NCBI GenBank assembly: GCA_008729055.1
Contig: SDUX01000005.1
Coordinates: forward strand, 608,801 to 672,800
Source: Pyropia haitanensis
Taxonomy: Eukaryota; Rhodophyta; Bangiophyceae; Bangiales; Bangiaceae
Length of the DNA: 64,000 nt
Direction of reading: 5' to 3'
The notes beneath the pieces are model-generated. The model saw only the letters and a list, made by a program, of their open reading frames with translations, was not told the origin of the DNA and ran no database searches. Every line of letters begins with the position of its first letter. Position 1 is the first letter of the stretch. Below are positions 40,118 to 51,926 of this stretch, one piece after another. The translations under genes and the position numbers were made by a program.

Positions 40118-42934
40118 ATGGCGCAGCTGAGCGGCACGGAAGATGAGCTGGCGGCAGTGCGAAAGGAGACTGCGGACGTGCTGTCGGAGAAGAGGGCCCT
40201 GGACGGCAAGATAGACGAAATCAGCCAGCAGCTGAAGCAGGCCAGTCTTGACCAGGACGAGAAGGCCATCGGTCGAGCAGAGAAGCTGGTTCTCCTCGAA
40301 GACAAGAAACTTGTCATCCTCGTGCTCGCCGATTTGCGCTCGAAGGCTAGAACGCTGGACGCCCAGATCCTGCAGACGAACAACCGGATAGCAGAGATTA
40401 ACGACAAGATGGCGGAGGAAGTCGACGCCGTGCTCGCTGGCAGGCCAGTGGAGACTATGCTGCGGCGCCTTCGCCATTTTGACGAGACGCGCTTGGCCCG
40501 ACCTCCGACGTCGCTGCTCCAAGCCAAGCCACCCTATGACCCCGCTGCCTCCTCCCCCATGGTCGACCGCGACGCGACCGTCGTCGGCGCCTGGTACTAC
40601 CTCACCCTGGGCCGCTCCCTGCCCAAGATCAACGCCCGGTCAGAGGCGCGAGATGCCACCAACGATGGCGCTGCGTCCGAGGGTAGGAGCCTACCTGGGG
40701 CATGTGCAACACCAAGGTCAGATGTTCGGACCATTGGGCTGTTGGCATCAAGTGCTGGTTGTGGCAAGACCCACGTGGGCATGGACGTGTGGTACTTTAA
40801 GGACAAGCTGAACAAGGAGAAGTTTGACCGTGCTCGAACGGCTGCTGGAGTTCGAGATGAGGAGTGGGCGTCTGTCAAGAAGAGTGCGAAGGCGATGTCT
40901 GTCTGCTGCATCAATTTCAACGGCACGTCCGCGTGGAGCGAGGATGACCACGAGATGGTGAAGTACAGCCCCTGGTACAAGAAGACCTACGACGGCGACA
41001 AGAACGACGCAGTTGGCGGCAAGAGCGATGTCGGCACGGGCGATGCAGCTGACGGCAAGGTCGGCGTGGACGGCGGGACGGGTGATGCGGCCGGCAACCA
41101 GGGCGGTGCACTTCGGGAGCGGAGGCGTGTCCAAGGCAGCAAAGCGCCCGACAAGTGGGCCGAAGCTCACCTGTTGCCGCTATACCTGCGTGCGCTCTGG
41201 TGCATGATGTACCAGGCGTCTTTGCCGTACCCAGACTTGGCTGCGCTTGTGAAGGAGCGTATTGAAGGGGGCTACACGTCGGCGCGCACTGTGTTGGCGG
41301 AAGCACGGCGCGTTTTGCGGGTGCACAACCTCGCCATCGTGGTGGATGAGCTCACTATGGCCGGCGAGTCTCTTGGCGACCGTGAGCTGTCAGAGCTGTA
41401 CCGGCACGTCATCTGCACGTGGACCAACGGTGGTCGTGCGAAGGTCATCTTCCTGTCGCTGTCCTTTGACTTCATTGCTGTGGAGCGGCGTGGGGGCAGG
41501 CAGGTCGAAGTTGCGCGGAACGGTCGAGTGGACGAAGATGTGCTTCTCCGCACGAGTGGCTTGCGTAGGCAAGGGTCTCCTTGGAGCATCACGGTCTTTG
41601 AAACTCTCCTTCCTCCGACTGAGGACGAGCTCTATGCTCTTCTGCTACCTCTTTGCCTACGTCGGGAGGTGAAGGGTGCGAGGTCGGTCAAGAAGTCGAG
41701 GATCGTGGACCCTGCGCTCTGTGCCCGTGCGCTTGCTGCGGTCAGCGGTGGCCACATGCGTGCCTTCTCGTACATGCGAGACAGGATGGAGCGCGTCGTG
41801 TCCGTGGTTCCCTTTTGGGATCTTGTGCAAGGTGCGTCCTCTGATGCGGGATCAACCACGTCGGTGGAGGCGCTGCTGGAGAACACTGTCTTCTTCCCAG
41901 CCCTACTTGTGGCTGGCCTAGTGAACTGCACGGTTCAGGGGGCTGCTCGACTGCAGCCTTTCCAACGTGTACCGGTTCCAGAGGGCTTGTGCCAGACTTG
42001 GGACGACAGCATCCGCAACTTTGTGCTGATCGGCAGTGCGTCGCCAAGCGGGGACTACGTCACGCCGTACCTTGTACCTGCATTCCTGCTGGCCCTAGCG
42101 AGGCAGTGGCGTGTCTTGACAGAGCGGTCTTCTGGGGTCGTGGCGCCGCTCATACCGTGCATCCTGGCTGCTTGCTCCCGGTTTGTGGCTGCCGCTCGCC
42201 AGCCCAACCCTGCCGATGGATGGGAGGTCGCCTGCTTCTGGGGTGAAGTTCTCCTTAGCCGGCTGCGCTGTGGAGCAGCCGCGCACCTTCAGGGTGCAGC
42301 TGGTGTGAGAGGCGTCCGCGACTACTCGCAAGTGTCGCTGCTTGAACTCTATCCAAGCTGCTCACAGCTGGAAGCAGTCCCAAGCCAGCATCCGCTGCTG
42401 ACCGATGTACTTGTGGACGCAACGGTAGCGCTGGAGAACCGGGACGCGGAGCTAGAGCACCTGAAGCGGATGCCACTGGAGGAGGTGCTGCAGCTGCCGA
42501 AGGAGCGTTTGGTGCGCGAGGGGTTTATGATGCCTGAGAACCACCCGTCGTTCGACATGATCCGCTTCTTCCTTGTCGTGGAGGACGGTCGGCAGGGCGT
42601 GACTGCCCGAACCGATGGGGTCGTGGCTGTTTGCCTGTCTTCCAAGTCAACATCCAGCGTGACAGCAACACTCCCATTGACTGCGGAGGTCAACAAGCCC
42701 CGGAGCCTGTTAGCGGGGACGTTTGGAAACGACATGTGGTCGCGCTGGTGTGACCATACGGTCCACGTCACCGTGACGAACTATCGTCGGCCCTTGTCCC
42801 CGACCAGGTACCTTGCGAAAGGCACTGGCGAGAGCACTATTGTTGTGTCCTATGACCAGTTGGATGACTACTACGGCGGAACGCTTGCACGTTTCGTGAA
42901 GGCAGCGCAGGCGATGCACGGCACTAGAGTGTGA
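40118..42934 (+). CDS. P-loop NTPase with nuclease-like C-terminus, Crinkler/RHS-type, 938 aa
   Basis: Residues 5-105 form a coiled coil (for example KIDEISQQLKQASLDQDEK). A P-loop SSAGCGKT is at 211-218, a P-loop form without the usual leading Gly/Ala. Walker B is NLAIVVDE with Asp410-Glu411. The C-terminal third includes YSQVSLLELYPSC and SFDMIRFFLVVED (Asp813), then VVAVCLSSKST (Lys843), which looks like a PD-(D/E)XK-type core. NTPase plus restriction-like nuclease is the layout of Crinkler/RHS-type (CR) proteins, a class found in oomycetes, fungi, trypanosomes and algae and linked to effectors and transposons. The tail aligns with the gene at 63108-64000. It is intronless with ordinary codon use, unlike the GC-extreme neighbours. 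The ATG at 40118 precedes the coiled coil; 39800 (1,044 aa) is the alternative. Family placement is inferred from motifs. Confidence 0.65.
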   Translation: MAQLSGTEDELAAVRKETADVLSEKRALDGKIDEISQQLKQASLDQDEKAIGRAEKLVLLEDKKLVILVLADLRSKARTLDAQILQTNNRIAEINDKMAEEVDAVLAGRPVETMLRRLRHFDETRLARPPTSLLQAKPPYDPAASSPMVDRDATVVGAWYYLTLGRSLPKINARSEARDATNDGAASEGRSLPGACATPRSDVRTIGLLASSAGCGKTHVGMDVWYFKDKLNKEKFDRARTAAGVRDEEWASVKKSAKAMSVCCINFNGTSAWSEDDHEMVKYSPWYKKTYDGDKNDAVGGKSDVGTGDAADGKVGVDGGTGDAAGNQGGALRERRRVQGSKAPDKWAEAHLLPLYLRALWCMMYQASLPYPDLAALVKERIEGGYTSARTVLAEARRVLRVHNLAIVVDELTMAGESLGDRELSELYRHVICTWTNGGRAKVIFLSLSFDFIAVERRGGRQVEVARNGRVDEDVLLRTSGLRRQGSPWSITVFETLLPPTEDELYALLLPLCLRREVKGARSVKKSRIVDPALCARALAAVSGGHMRAFSYMRDRMERVVSVVPFWDLVQGASSDAGSTTSVEALLENTVFFPALLVAGLVNCTVQGAARLQPFQRVPVPEGLCQTWDDSIRNFVLIGSASPSGDYVTPYLVPAFLLALARQWRVLTERSSGVVAPLIPCILAACSRFVAAARQPNPADGWEVACFWGEVLLSRLRCGAAAHLQGAAGVRGVRDYSQVSLLELYPSCSQLEAVPSQHPLLTDVLVDATVALENRDAELEHLKRMPLEEVLQLPKERLVREGFMMPENHPSFDMIRFFLVVEDGRQGVTARTDGVVAVCLSSKSTSSVTATLPLTAEVNKPRSLLAGTFGNDMWSRWCDHTVHVTVTNYRRPLSPTRYLAKGTGESTIVVSYDQLDDYYGGTLARFVKAAQAMHGTRV

Positions 42935-44513
42935 CTGACGACGTCGTCAAGAGTAGGTGCGGCGGGACTGCGGCGCTGGCAGCGGTGGTGTGGGATGGGC
43001 TGTGGGCGGGCGGGCTGCCCTTTATGCCGGATGCGCCAGTGTTCACCGCGCTCTTGGCCGCCGCTGCCTAGGCAGCAACGGCAGCAGGCGGTGATGGCGG
43101 TTGCAACGGCAGTGGCGAGGGTGGCGACAAGCTTGCACTGTGGGTGGCTGCGGCGGCAACGCTCGAGGCGGGGCTTACGCCTCGGGCCGCGCCGCCTCCA
43201 CCGCTGGGCCACGCGCTATGGTTGTGGCTGGCCGACACGCGGGTGGGTTTGGGGAGGGGGGGGTTTACGTGCCGCCGCCGGCAGCCGCCGCCGGCAGCCG
43301 CCGCCTACGAGACGGCGCACGCTCGCTTGTGGGGGGGTATCGACGGGCAGCCCGGTGCTGTTGACAGCAGGTGTGGCGGCAGCGGCGGCTTCGTTGTTGA
43401 CCTTGAGGGGGGCGGGGGGTGCGACCGGCGGTGAAGCGGCCGTTATCGAGTTGTCGGCTGCCGCCGGTGACACGTCCATGCCGCGCACCGCGCTTCGCAC
43501 GCTGGCGGCAGTGGAGGCGGGCGGCGGCCCCGGCGGCCCCCATCTTCCCTTTCCCCCTCTGTTGCCGTCACCGCCGCGCCGGTTGGTGGCGTTGCGCCCA
43601 CCAGGAGCGCACCTCAACGCGGCGGCGCCGCTGACTGCGGCGTTGTTGGGCGTCGTGGCTGCGGCGCTGACGGGCGAGCCGGGGGGGGTGCTCGAGGGGG
43701 GGGTCGCCGCGGCCGCCGCCGACTATACCGTCGCTGTGCCCCCCGCGGGGGGGGCGGGGGGGAGCGGGCCCGCCGCCGCCGCCACCATCGCGCCCGCCGT
43801 AGCGGCACTTGTTGGCCAGCTGGCGGGGCTGCCGGTGGGCGTTGCGGGGCGGGGCGCCTCGCCGCCGCCGCCGCGGGGCTGCCGGTGGGGGATCTGGCCG
43901 AGGCGTCCGCCGCGGTGGGCGGAGGGGGGGGGGGTGGGGGGGGGGGACCCCACCGATGAGGTGCTGCGGGAGCTCCGTCGGATGCGGCTGGTGCGGGGGG
44001 AGGGGGAGGAAGCGAGGGGGGGGGTGGTGCCGGCGGCGACAGCGGCGCCCGCCGCGTGCGGCGCGGCCCCCCTGGCCGACAGGGTCCGCCCGCCTCCCCA
44101 GTCGCCCTTTACCCCCCCCCCCGACCTCTTTGCCGGCGTCGTTGGCATGGCGGCGACCAAGGCCGCGCTGCTGGCCGCCCTCTTCTCGGAGTGCACCGGC
44201 ACGTGGGGCTGCTGAGGGAGCACCCGCCTGGCGGCCGGGTGCGGGGGAAGGAGGAGGGGGGAGGCGCCGACGAGGAGGCGGCGGAGGCGGAGGCTGCGGC
44301 GGCGGCGGCGGCGGCAGCGGCGGCGGATGTGGCGGTGGCGACGGCGGTGGGGGCGGGAGGGGCGGGGGGGAGGGTGCGCCTCGCGTCCGGTGCCGCCGCG
44401 GACCTCTCCGCGGTGATCCGTCCGTGGCCGACGCTGTCCGCCGCGGACGCGGCGGTCGTTGGCCGCCGCGCCCTGCTCGGCGCTGCACTGCGCGCGCGGG
44501 GCGGAGCGGCGGG

Positions 44514-44594
<81 letters not shown>

Positions 44595-45009
44595 CGACAC
44601 CGCGGCCGATGTGGAGGCCGCGGCCGACACAGCAACGACGGCGGCAGCGGCAGCAGCGTGGCCGGGAGTGCATGATGGACGGGGTCGCGGCGCCTCCCCC
44701 TCGCTCGCCCCAGCCGCCCCCCCGCTGCTTGTCTCGCGTGCCGATGTGGCCGCCGGGCTCACGGCGACGGCGCCGAGCGTCGCCGCCGCCGACGCCGCGG
44801 CTGCCGCGGCGTGGGCGCCCCAGCGCTTTGGTTGGCGCCGGGGGGGGGGAGGCGCCGGCTGGCACAGCCGCACCGAGGGGGAGCGCCGGCTGGCGGCGGC
44901 GGCCGCCGCCGCCGCCGCCACCGCCACCGATGACGCTTCCTGCCGAGGCGCGGAGCGCGGGGGATCAGCGTCCACGAGCTGCTCGGCAGCGGCGCCGCCG
45001 CGGCGGACT

Positions 45010-45041
<32 letters not shown>

Positions 45042-46160
45042 ACGCCGCCTCCACCGCCAACCGTGGCCCCGCCGGCCGCCGCTGCCCCCGATTCGCGGTC
45101 GGCTGGCGGCGGCCGTGCCGGCGCACCCGCGGGCGGACCTCCCGGCGGCACCCCCGCCCCCCCCGCGTTGGCGGCCCCGCCTGCGGGCGTGCCCGCTGCG
45201 GCGCCCGCCCCCTCCCTGCGCGCCTCTGTCCTCCCAACTGCGCACACACGTCCACCCACCCCCCCCGCGGCCGAAGCCGCGGCGCCGGCCGTTGCGGCTG
45301 CCGACGAGATCGCGCGGTTGCGCGCGGAGCTGCTGGGCGGCGCCGGCGCCGGCAGTGGCGGCGGGGTGGGCCGAGCCGGCGCCGGGGCGGCGGCGGCCCC
45401 CGCCCCCGCACCCGTGTCCCCCCCGCCACCGCACCGGCACCAGCCCTGGCCATCCCGTACGCTCGAGGCGCGCGGCGGGGTAAGGCCGTCGCCGCGCCCA
45501 CCGACACCGCCACCGCCCTGGCCGCGTGGGCGGCGCGGCTGGCCGCCGTCACCGCCGCCGACCGCGACTGTGGGGGTGGGGGGGGGCGCCGAGGGCGGCG
45601 GCGGGGGAGGCGGCGGCAGCGGCGGCGCCGCCGGGCAAGGCGACGACGACGTTCGCAGGGCCGCCGCCGCCCTCACGTTTGACGCCGGCGGCCGGGCGGC
45701 GGAGGAGACGGCGGGCGGCGACGACGACCATGCGGTGATTGACCTGCGGGAGCTGCGCGGGCGACACGGTGGCGGCGGGGGGGGGGAGAGCAACTGCGGC
45801 GGCAGCGGCGCCGCCGGGTGGAATGGCGGCTGGGGGGGCGAGAGGGGTGGGCGGGGGTCGGCCGGCCCCCCACACCAGGGCCGCCACGCCCGTGGCAGCG
45901 GAGACGGCGGCCGGCCGGCGCGGGCGGCGGGCGGGGGGCGGGCGGGACGGGCGTCGGGAGGGCGGCCGCCCGCCGCGGGCGGCGGCGGTTGCCAAGCGGT
46001 CCACCCCAGACGCGGGCGGCGGGCACCCCGCGGCGGCGCGCCTGCCCGGGCGGCAGCCGCGGGAGGCGGCGGCGGCGGGCTCGCCGCCGCTGCCGGCCGC
46101 GGGGGGGGGGGTCCCCGCCGCCCGCGCAAAACAAGAAAAGGAAACCTGTGGAAGACCCAA
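42935..46160 (+). CDS. Ala-rich, frame-broken coding region (one or more genes), unrecognised
   Basis: Plus-strand segments look like GC-biased coding sequence but change frame repeatedly at G runs. They include AATLEAGLTPRAAPPPPLGH (about 43150), PRTALRTLAAVEAGG (43480), PPPDLFAGVVGMAATKAALL (44120), LLVSRADVAAGLTATAPSVA (44725), ISVHELLGSGAAAAD (44968) and HAVIDLRELRGRH (45730). The 44120 and 44725 pieces faintly resemble flanks of AAA+ ATPase modules, but no Walker motifs lie between them, so no function is given. (GCG)n runs at 44515-44600 and long G runs make the model unreliable. Limits are approximate. Confidence 0.35.
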
Positions 46161-46979
46161 ATTGAGGCCAGGACGAGGGAAAGAAAAAAAGACACGGACA
46201 CTGCGACGCACCGCACCAGCCCGCCGTTTCCGCACTCCCCCTCCGCGCTCACCTCCTCACCACTCTATCCGGCCCACTTCCCTCCACTCGCACACAACAA
46301 CCCAAGAGCAGGTGGCGGCTGCCGCCCGCGGGACGGACCGCTGCGCCACCGTCGCGGACCACGACGACCGCAACCACGCGTGGCTCAGGGAGGACGGCCA
46401 GCGACCGCCCGCCAGGTAAGCACGAGGAAGACAGCGCCGCCCATGCCACCGCCCCAGAGCCAACGGTGGAGCGTGGCAGCACCGCAGGCTGCCGCCGTCA
46501 GGAAGGAATCTTGGCGTGGTAGCGGGCGGGGGGGAAGTGGGTGGCCCGCTGGGGGGAAGGGAGCTGGGAGGGGAACGGCCCGCTGAAGGCAGCGCCACGG
46601 AGGCGGAGGACTGCTGGAAGGTGGCGAAGTACGGTGGAGGGGGTGGCGGAGGACGGCGGGGTGGGGGTGAGCAATGACGACGGCGGGACGAAGATGGGGG
46701 TGGAAGCGACGGCGGTGGTGGAGGACTGTGCGGATCGGGGGAACGTCGGGGGAATCCACCAGCAGTCAATAATGTTGGGACCGACACAGCCAGGGGCAGC
46801 TTCTCAGCCACAGGCTGGAGATCACGGTTACTTGGGTGTCACAAAATATCTTGTACATCGTGAGCTGAATTGTAGTTTGAGAATAGGACGCTCGGATGGA
46901 GCACCAAAGCGAGATGCACAGACGACGAGCATCAAGACGCCACCAAGTGGCGGCGCGCGCGCGAAGGGCAAGGAGAACC
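46161..46979. other. Spacer before the right transposon copy
   Basis: Mixed composition, becoming AT-richer from 46780. No gene is recognised. Confidence 0.4.
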
Positions 46980-46982
46980 TCA

Positions 46983-47001
46983 GAGTGTTTCCACCAATGC
47001 G
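46983..47001 (+). repeat. Terminal inverted repeat of right copy, left side
   Basis: 19 bp, identical to the other ends; followed by ACCATCTCA motifs. Confidence 0.92.
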
Positions 47002-49853
47002 TTACCATCTCATGACCATCTCAGGGCCGTATGAATTTTCAAACGCCACGTGCGCGTCTGTGACTGGCTGAGAGCGGCGGCTCTCGATATTCGTAATGTA
47101 GATGTGCAAAGACGGGGGCTACATGATTTTTACCAGTCGCCAGCCTGTCCTCTCGGTCACGGGAAAGAGTCCGGTGCAAGAACGTCGATATGGCTCCGGA
47201 TCGTCGTGTTTCGCTCCAGGATTGCACGAAATGGATACGGAAGCGAGAATATGGGGTAGCCCCCGTCTCGGAGCCGGGCAGCAGTCGAAACATGCCGGCG
47301 GCACTCGATTCTGGTCCGTAAATCACGTGACACGCACGACAAACCCAGTCAGTATCGGGACGATTGGCCAATGCTTTGGAGGAATGGGGCCGCTTTGGCC
47401 GGGATTGGGCCCATTTTGTGCCACGTTGGGACTTTTTTTGCCCTATATTCCTGTGCCAGATGCGACATTCATGCAGTCATAGGTGCAAGTAGGGCGAACT
47501 TCTGTGTTTTTGTTGCTGTTTCGTCGAGGTGGCCAATCACGTGGCTCCGTGTGCTGGATGGACGACAGGTGGGGAGACTGTCAACTGGTTTCTCGTCTCT
47601 CGTTGGCGTTGCGTAGGTTGCCTCTGGGTGTGTTTCTGTCGTGGCCGTCGCGAGACGCGGGGGCATGTCCTATGGTGCCGCCCCCCCCCCTGCCTCAGCG
47701 TGCTGTCAAGCGCGGATGCCCCCCGCCCAGCTTCCTCCACCGGGCCTCGCCGCCGTCCCTTGCGCCAACGCACGCGGATCCTGGTCGCTCCGCGCATCCC
47801 GCATTCGGATCCCGCGCCCCCTCCTTCCCCCCCCCGCCCTTCGCCGGATACTGCGCTTGCGAACGTGGCGGACGACGTACGTCGCCTGTCAGCGGCAGTT
47901 TCGAATGGTACTGTTTTCGTGGTCCCTACGGCGCGCTTTGCGTTATTATGTTCCTCCGGCCACGTGTTCAGTGCGCGTGGCGCCGAAGGGAGGGCGTCGG
48001 CGAAGCCGCCGCCGACAGGGCACGGTAGGGGGCACTCCGTGCCGGACTGTCCGCACAGGCGCATGCCGAGGGTGGTCGTTGGACTCGCCCGCAGGAGGAG
48101 GCGCGGCCCCCTCCGCTCTTTTCTTCGATTGGGAGGCCGGTTTGAGCGCCCGTCCTCCTTTGGCTGGCGCCCCCTCCCGCGGCGAGCGACCTCGCCATGC
48201 TACGTATACAGAGTTCACCAACCGCGTCCCACGCGGGGCCACAGCGCTCCCCCGCGCCAGGCCACAGCCCCGCCTCTCCCCCCCACGCGTGGGGTCGCGA
48301 CCGGCGCAGTCATGCGGCGCGCCAATCGCGTGCGAGGCGCACAGCCTCGAAGAGGAGGGGGGGCAGATTGATTTTGGCGTCGGCCTGTGCGCCAGATGCA
48401 GTCGGGGACTCCCTCCTTCTCTGTGCCCCCCATACTGTCGTCCGCTGTCGCGAGCCGCACGACCGTCGCACACCAGCCAATCGGTGCTTTGCGCTTGGGG
48501 GCCACTCATCGTGCGGGCCCCGTGCGATTTGCATTTGACATCCGACACCACACTCCACCACACACTCGGCTGTGCCACCCCCTTTTGTGGCCCCACCAGG
48601 CGGGCACGCGGACGCCATGCACGAGGAGCGGGTGCGCGTCGCCGTCTGTGCCCCTCCCCGCGTCGCGACCTGCGCCGCATTGGTCGCCGGCACGCTCGTC
48701 GACCCCCGCCTCCACCCTCAATTGTGCGGCCACACCAGTCGGCCGCACGGGCGCCCCGCTCGAGGAGGGGTTGCGCGTCGCCATCTGTGCCCCTCCTTGC
48801 ATCGCGACCTGCGCCGCGTTGGTCGTCCGCGTGCTCGTGCCCCCTCCTTCCCCCAACTCTATTGTGCAGCGGCAGCAGTCGGCCGCACGGTCCCCCCGCG
48901 CGAGGAGGGGGCGTTTGCCACTTGGGGGCCCCGCCCGTGTGACCCAATAGGGTCCGGCGGAGCGACTGTGGCCGTCGACGGCCAGCCCCCCCCCCCTCCA
49001 CTACGGGGAGGGGCCGCCGGCGAGGCAGGGGTCACCGCACCGCCTTGGTCTCCCCGGCACCCTCGATCCGGCCGCTTCGCCGTACGGGCGAGTGACGGCC
49101 GCACCGCCCCGCCGTCGTGCGGGTCTTTGGTGGCACACCGGCCGCGTTGCGGCCACTCCCGTGCGTCCCTCGTGGCCGCACGGCGGCCGCGGTTCGTCGC
49201 CGATCCCCCTCTTCCAGAGGGGCGTGTGCACTGTTCGCGGCCGTGCCGGGGAGGGGCCGTCTTCCCTCGCATCGTCTCCGTGGCCGCACGGTTTTCGCGC
49301 CTGGTGTCTCTTTTTTCGGGGCGGCCCTACTGTCGACGCGGCTGGGGACCATCCCCCCTGGCATCGGCCGCACGGGTGGAGGCGGCTCTTCCCTGGATTC
49401 TGGGCGGCCGCACGGCTAGTGCCGCTGTCGTCCAGACCGCGAGTCTACGTGCGGCCGCCCAGAACGGGTCGCGCTCTGTATGGTCGCGCGCGCCGCTGTG
49501 GAGTACGTGCTGTTGGTGGCTGTTTCGGGCGACACTTGGCTGATTTCTTCCCGCTGTGTGGCCGCGCGCAACATGCGCTGGCGGCCGCATCTCGGGCTCT
49601 CGTGCTGTGGCGAGAGGTAGGGGGGGATCGCTCCCCACAGCAGTGCCGGTTTGTTCTTTTTGGGCGAGCGCATCCATCGCGCACCCGGGACGTCGAGCGG
49701 CTATGACCGGCGGCCGCGACGCCGGCCGCCTTCAGCCGTCAGACCCAACTCTCGCCGGCGGATATCGGCGGCCAGGCCGGCACGAGCCCCTGTCCCCCTC
49801 GCTGTCGGACCGCGAGACGCATCTTGTGCTGCCTTTGTCTCCTGCTGGTCACA
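47002..49853. other. Non-coding flank of the right transposon copy
   Basis: Counterpart of 34.6-37.5 kb, with the GTGCGGCC cluster at about 48740-49480. One small difference is about 20 bp present at 36310-36335 in the left copy and missing near 48145 here. No gene is recognised. Confidence 0.45.
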
Positions 49854-51926
49854 ATGACGGCGAGCGACGGTGCGGACCAAGGACGCAGTGGGCCGTCCAA
49901 GGACGGACCTGGCAGGGGCCTGCCACCGGGAGGTGGGCCCCCGCCGCGGCAGATAAGCAAGGACCAGCATCGCCGTGGCTGCCGAGCTCTCTGCGCCCGT
50001 TGTCACCGGGCGCAGGTGACGGGCCCGGAGTACCCGCTCTGTCAGTGGAGGTGCGGGTGCCCGTGGGCCGCTCGACCGCCCGCGGGCAAGGCACCAAACC
50101 GCTGGTGGGGTCAGTCTGCGGAGCTGTCGCGCACACAGGTGCGCCGAGGCTTCCGGCGCCTGTGCTGGCAGTGTCGCCTGGCAGAGCACGCGGGGCATCG
50201 CCACGGACTGTGCCACTGGACCTGTCGTTGCCCCTGGGCGGCTCGCCCACCGAGGCAGGACCTGGCGGGCATCACGAGGCCGCAGGACGGCGGCCTCCGT
50301 GGACGAGAACTGTGGGGCAGCAACCAGGGCGGACCAAGCGGGTGGGGCAACCAGCAGCAGGAGCGGCGGCCAAGCCCGCGCCGTCAATCGCCGCCGCCAC
50401 TGGGCGGCGGCCAAGCGGGGCCGAGCGGGTGGGGCAACCAGCCGCTGCAGCGGCCGCCGAGCCCTCGCGGGCAGGCGTGGTGGCCGTCGGGTGGCGGCCA
50501 ACCGGGGCCGAGCAGGTGGGGCAACCAGCAGGAGGAGCCGGCGCGCAGCCCGCGCCGTCAGACGCCGCCGCGAGTGGGCGGCGGCCAAGCGGGGCCGAGT
50601 GGGTGGGGTCACCAGCGAGAGCTGCGGACGCCAAGCCCTCGCCGTCGAACGCCGCCGCCGCTGCGCGGCGGCCAGGCCGGGCCGAGCACGTAGGGCAACC
50701 AGGAGCGGCAGCGGCCGCCGAGCCCACGCGAGCAGGCTTGGCCGCCATCGAGTGGCGGCCAAGCGGGGCCGAGCGGGCGGGGCCACCAGCGGCAACAGCG
50801 GCCGACAAGCCCGCGTCGACGCACTCCGCCGCCGCTGGGCGGTGGCGAAGCGGGGCCGAGCGGGAGGGGCGGCGAGGAGTGGGAGGGGCAGCCGAGCCCG
50901 CGGCGCCAGGCGCCGCCGCCGCTAGGCGACGGCCAGGCGGGGCCAAGCGGACTACGCAACGAGCAGCAGCAGCGGCCGCCGAGCCCTCGCGGGCAGGCGC
51001 GGCCGCAGGCAGGTGGCGAGGCGGCCAACCGACCGTCGTCTTCTGCGACGGCGGGCGGACAGCCGAGGTCGTTGCCGTCCCCGGCACCGCGCGGGGGCAT
51101 TCCGCCAAGCGGCCCGCAACTGCCGAGCTCGTACAGCGGGCAGCAGCCAAGCGCCGAGCAGCCGCGCCCGGGTGGGCCGAGCGACACCGGCCCACGACCG
51201 CAGCCATTCTTGAGCAACTTGCCTGCGCCGGCCGCGACGCCCTCCGGCCCCGCGGCGGTGACAACATCTGGAGAGCGGGGGGAACCGACTCCCCCTGCTT
51301 GCTCCCCGGGCCGGGCCGGTCATCCCCAGCAAGCGCCACCGCCGGTTGCGGCAGCCCCACCTGCAGCAGCAGCAGCAGCGCCAACCGTTCCGCCATGTTC
51401 CTGTCCCCTCCCACCGCCAGAGGGGGGCGGAGCAGCCGCGACGAGGTTGGCAGCAGCGGCGGTGGGACCTGCTCCGGGTACGACAGCGACGGCAGCGGGG
51501 CAGCGAGTTCCGCCGGGTACAGCACCCCCGAGATTGCCCCGGCGCGTGGCCGACGGCGCCGCCGAGGTGGCGGGGCGTCCCGTGACGGAGGACCGAGCGG
51601 ACGAGGCGGTCGGCCACCGCCCGCGGGAGGCCGCACGGCCCGCAACGGGGACGGCGACGGCCTCACCGATGGTGACGGCGAGCCCGACGGAGAGGCCGCC
51701 GCAGCAGCCGCCGGGGCCCGCACGCGACCCAGCGCCGGGCGTCGCGGCCGAGGCGGACGAGGCGTCCGCGGCCGCGGAGGAGGTTCAGCGGCCGCCACCA
51801 CAGCTGCAGTCGCTCAAGGACGCGGCCGCGGCGGCGGCCGCGGCGCGGAGGGCGTTCGAGCTGGAGTGGGACCTCGCATCCACACCAACGGGGTCCCCTA
51901 CTCCGCCGTCGAGCGCGTACAGCTGA
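49854..51926 (+). pseudogene. Cys-rich repeat protein of right Harbinger copy, nonsense-broken
   Basis: The ATG at 49854 and the duplicated Cys unit match the left copy. The 87-bp array has only about 7 units. A TAG at 50691-50693 replaces the Trp of a repeat unit (TGG to TAG), truncating the frame at 279 codons. The frame then stays open to the homologous end at 51926. If the true product is a different frame, this stop would be silent. Confidence 0.6.
50320..50970. repeat. 87-bp coding minisatellite, about 7 units (right copy)
   Basis: Inverted counterpart of the 31755-34135 array with about 20 fewer units. Confidence 0.85.

Noticed and set aside
44120..44790. AAA+ ATPase (PEX/NVL-like) gene
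   Set aside because: Only short flanking-type similarities; no Walker A or B and no arginine finger between them.
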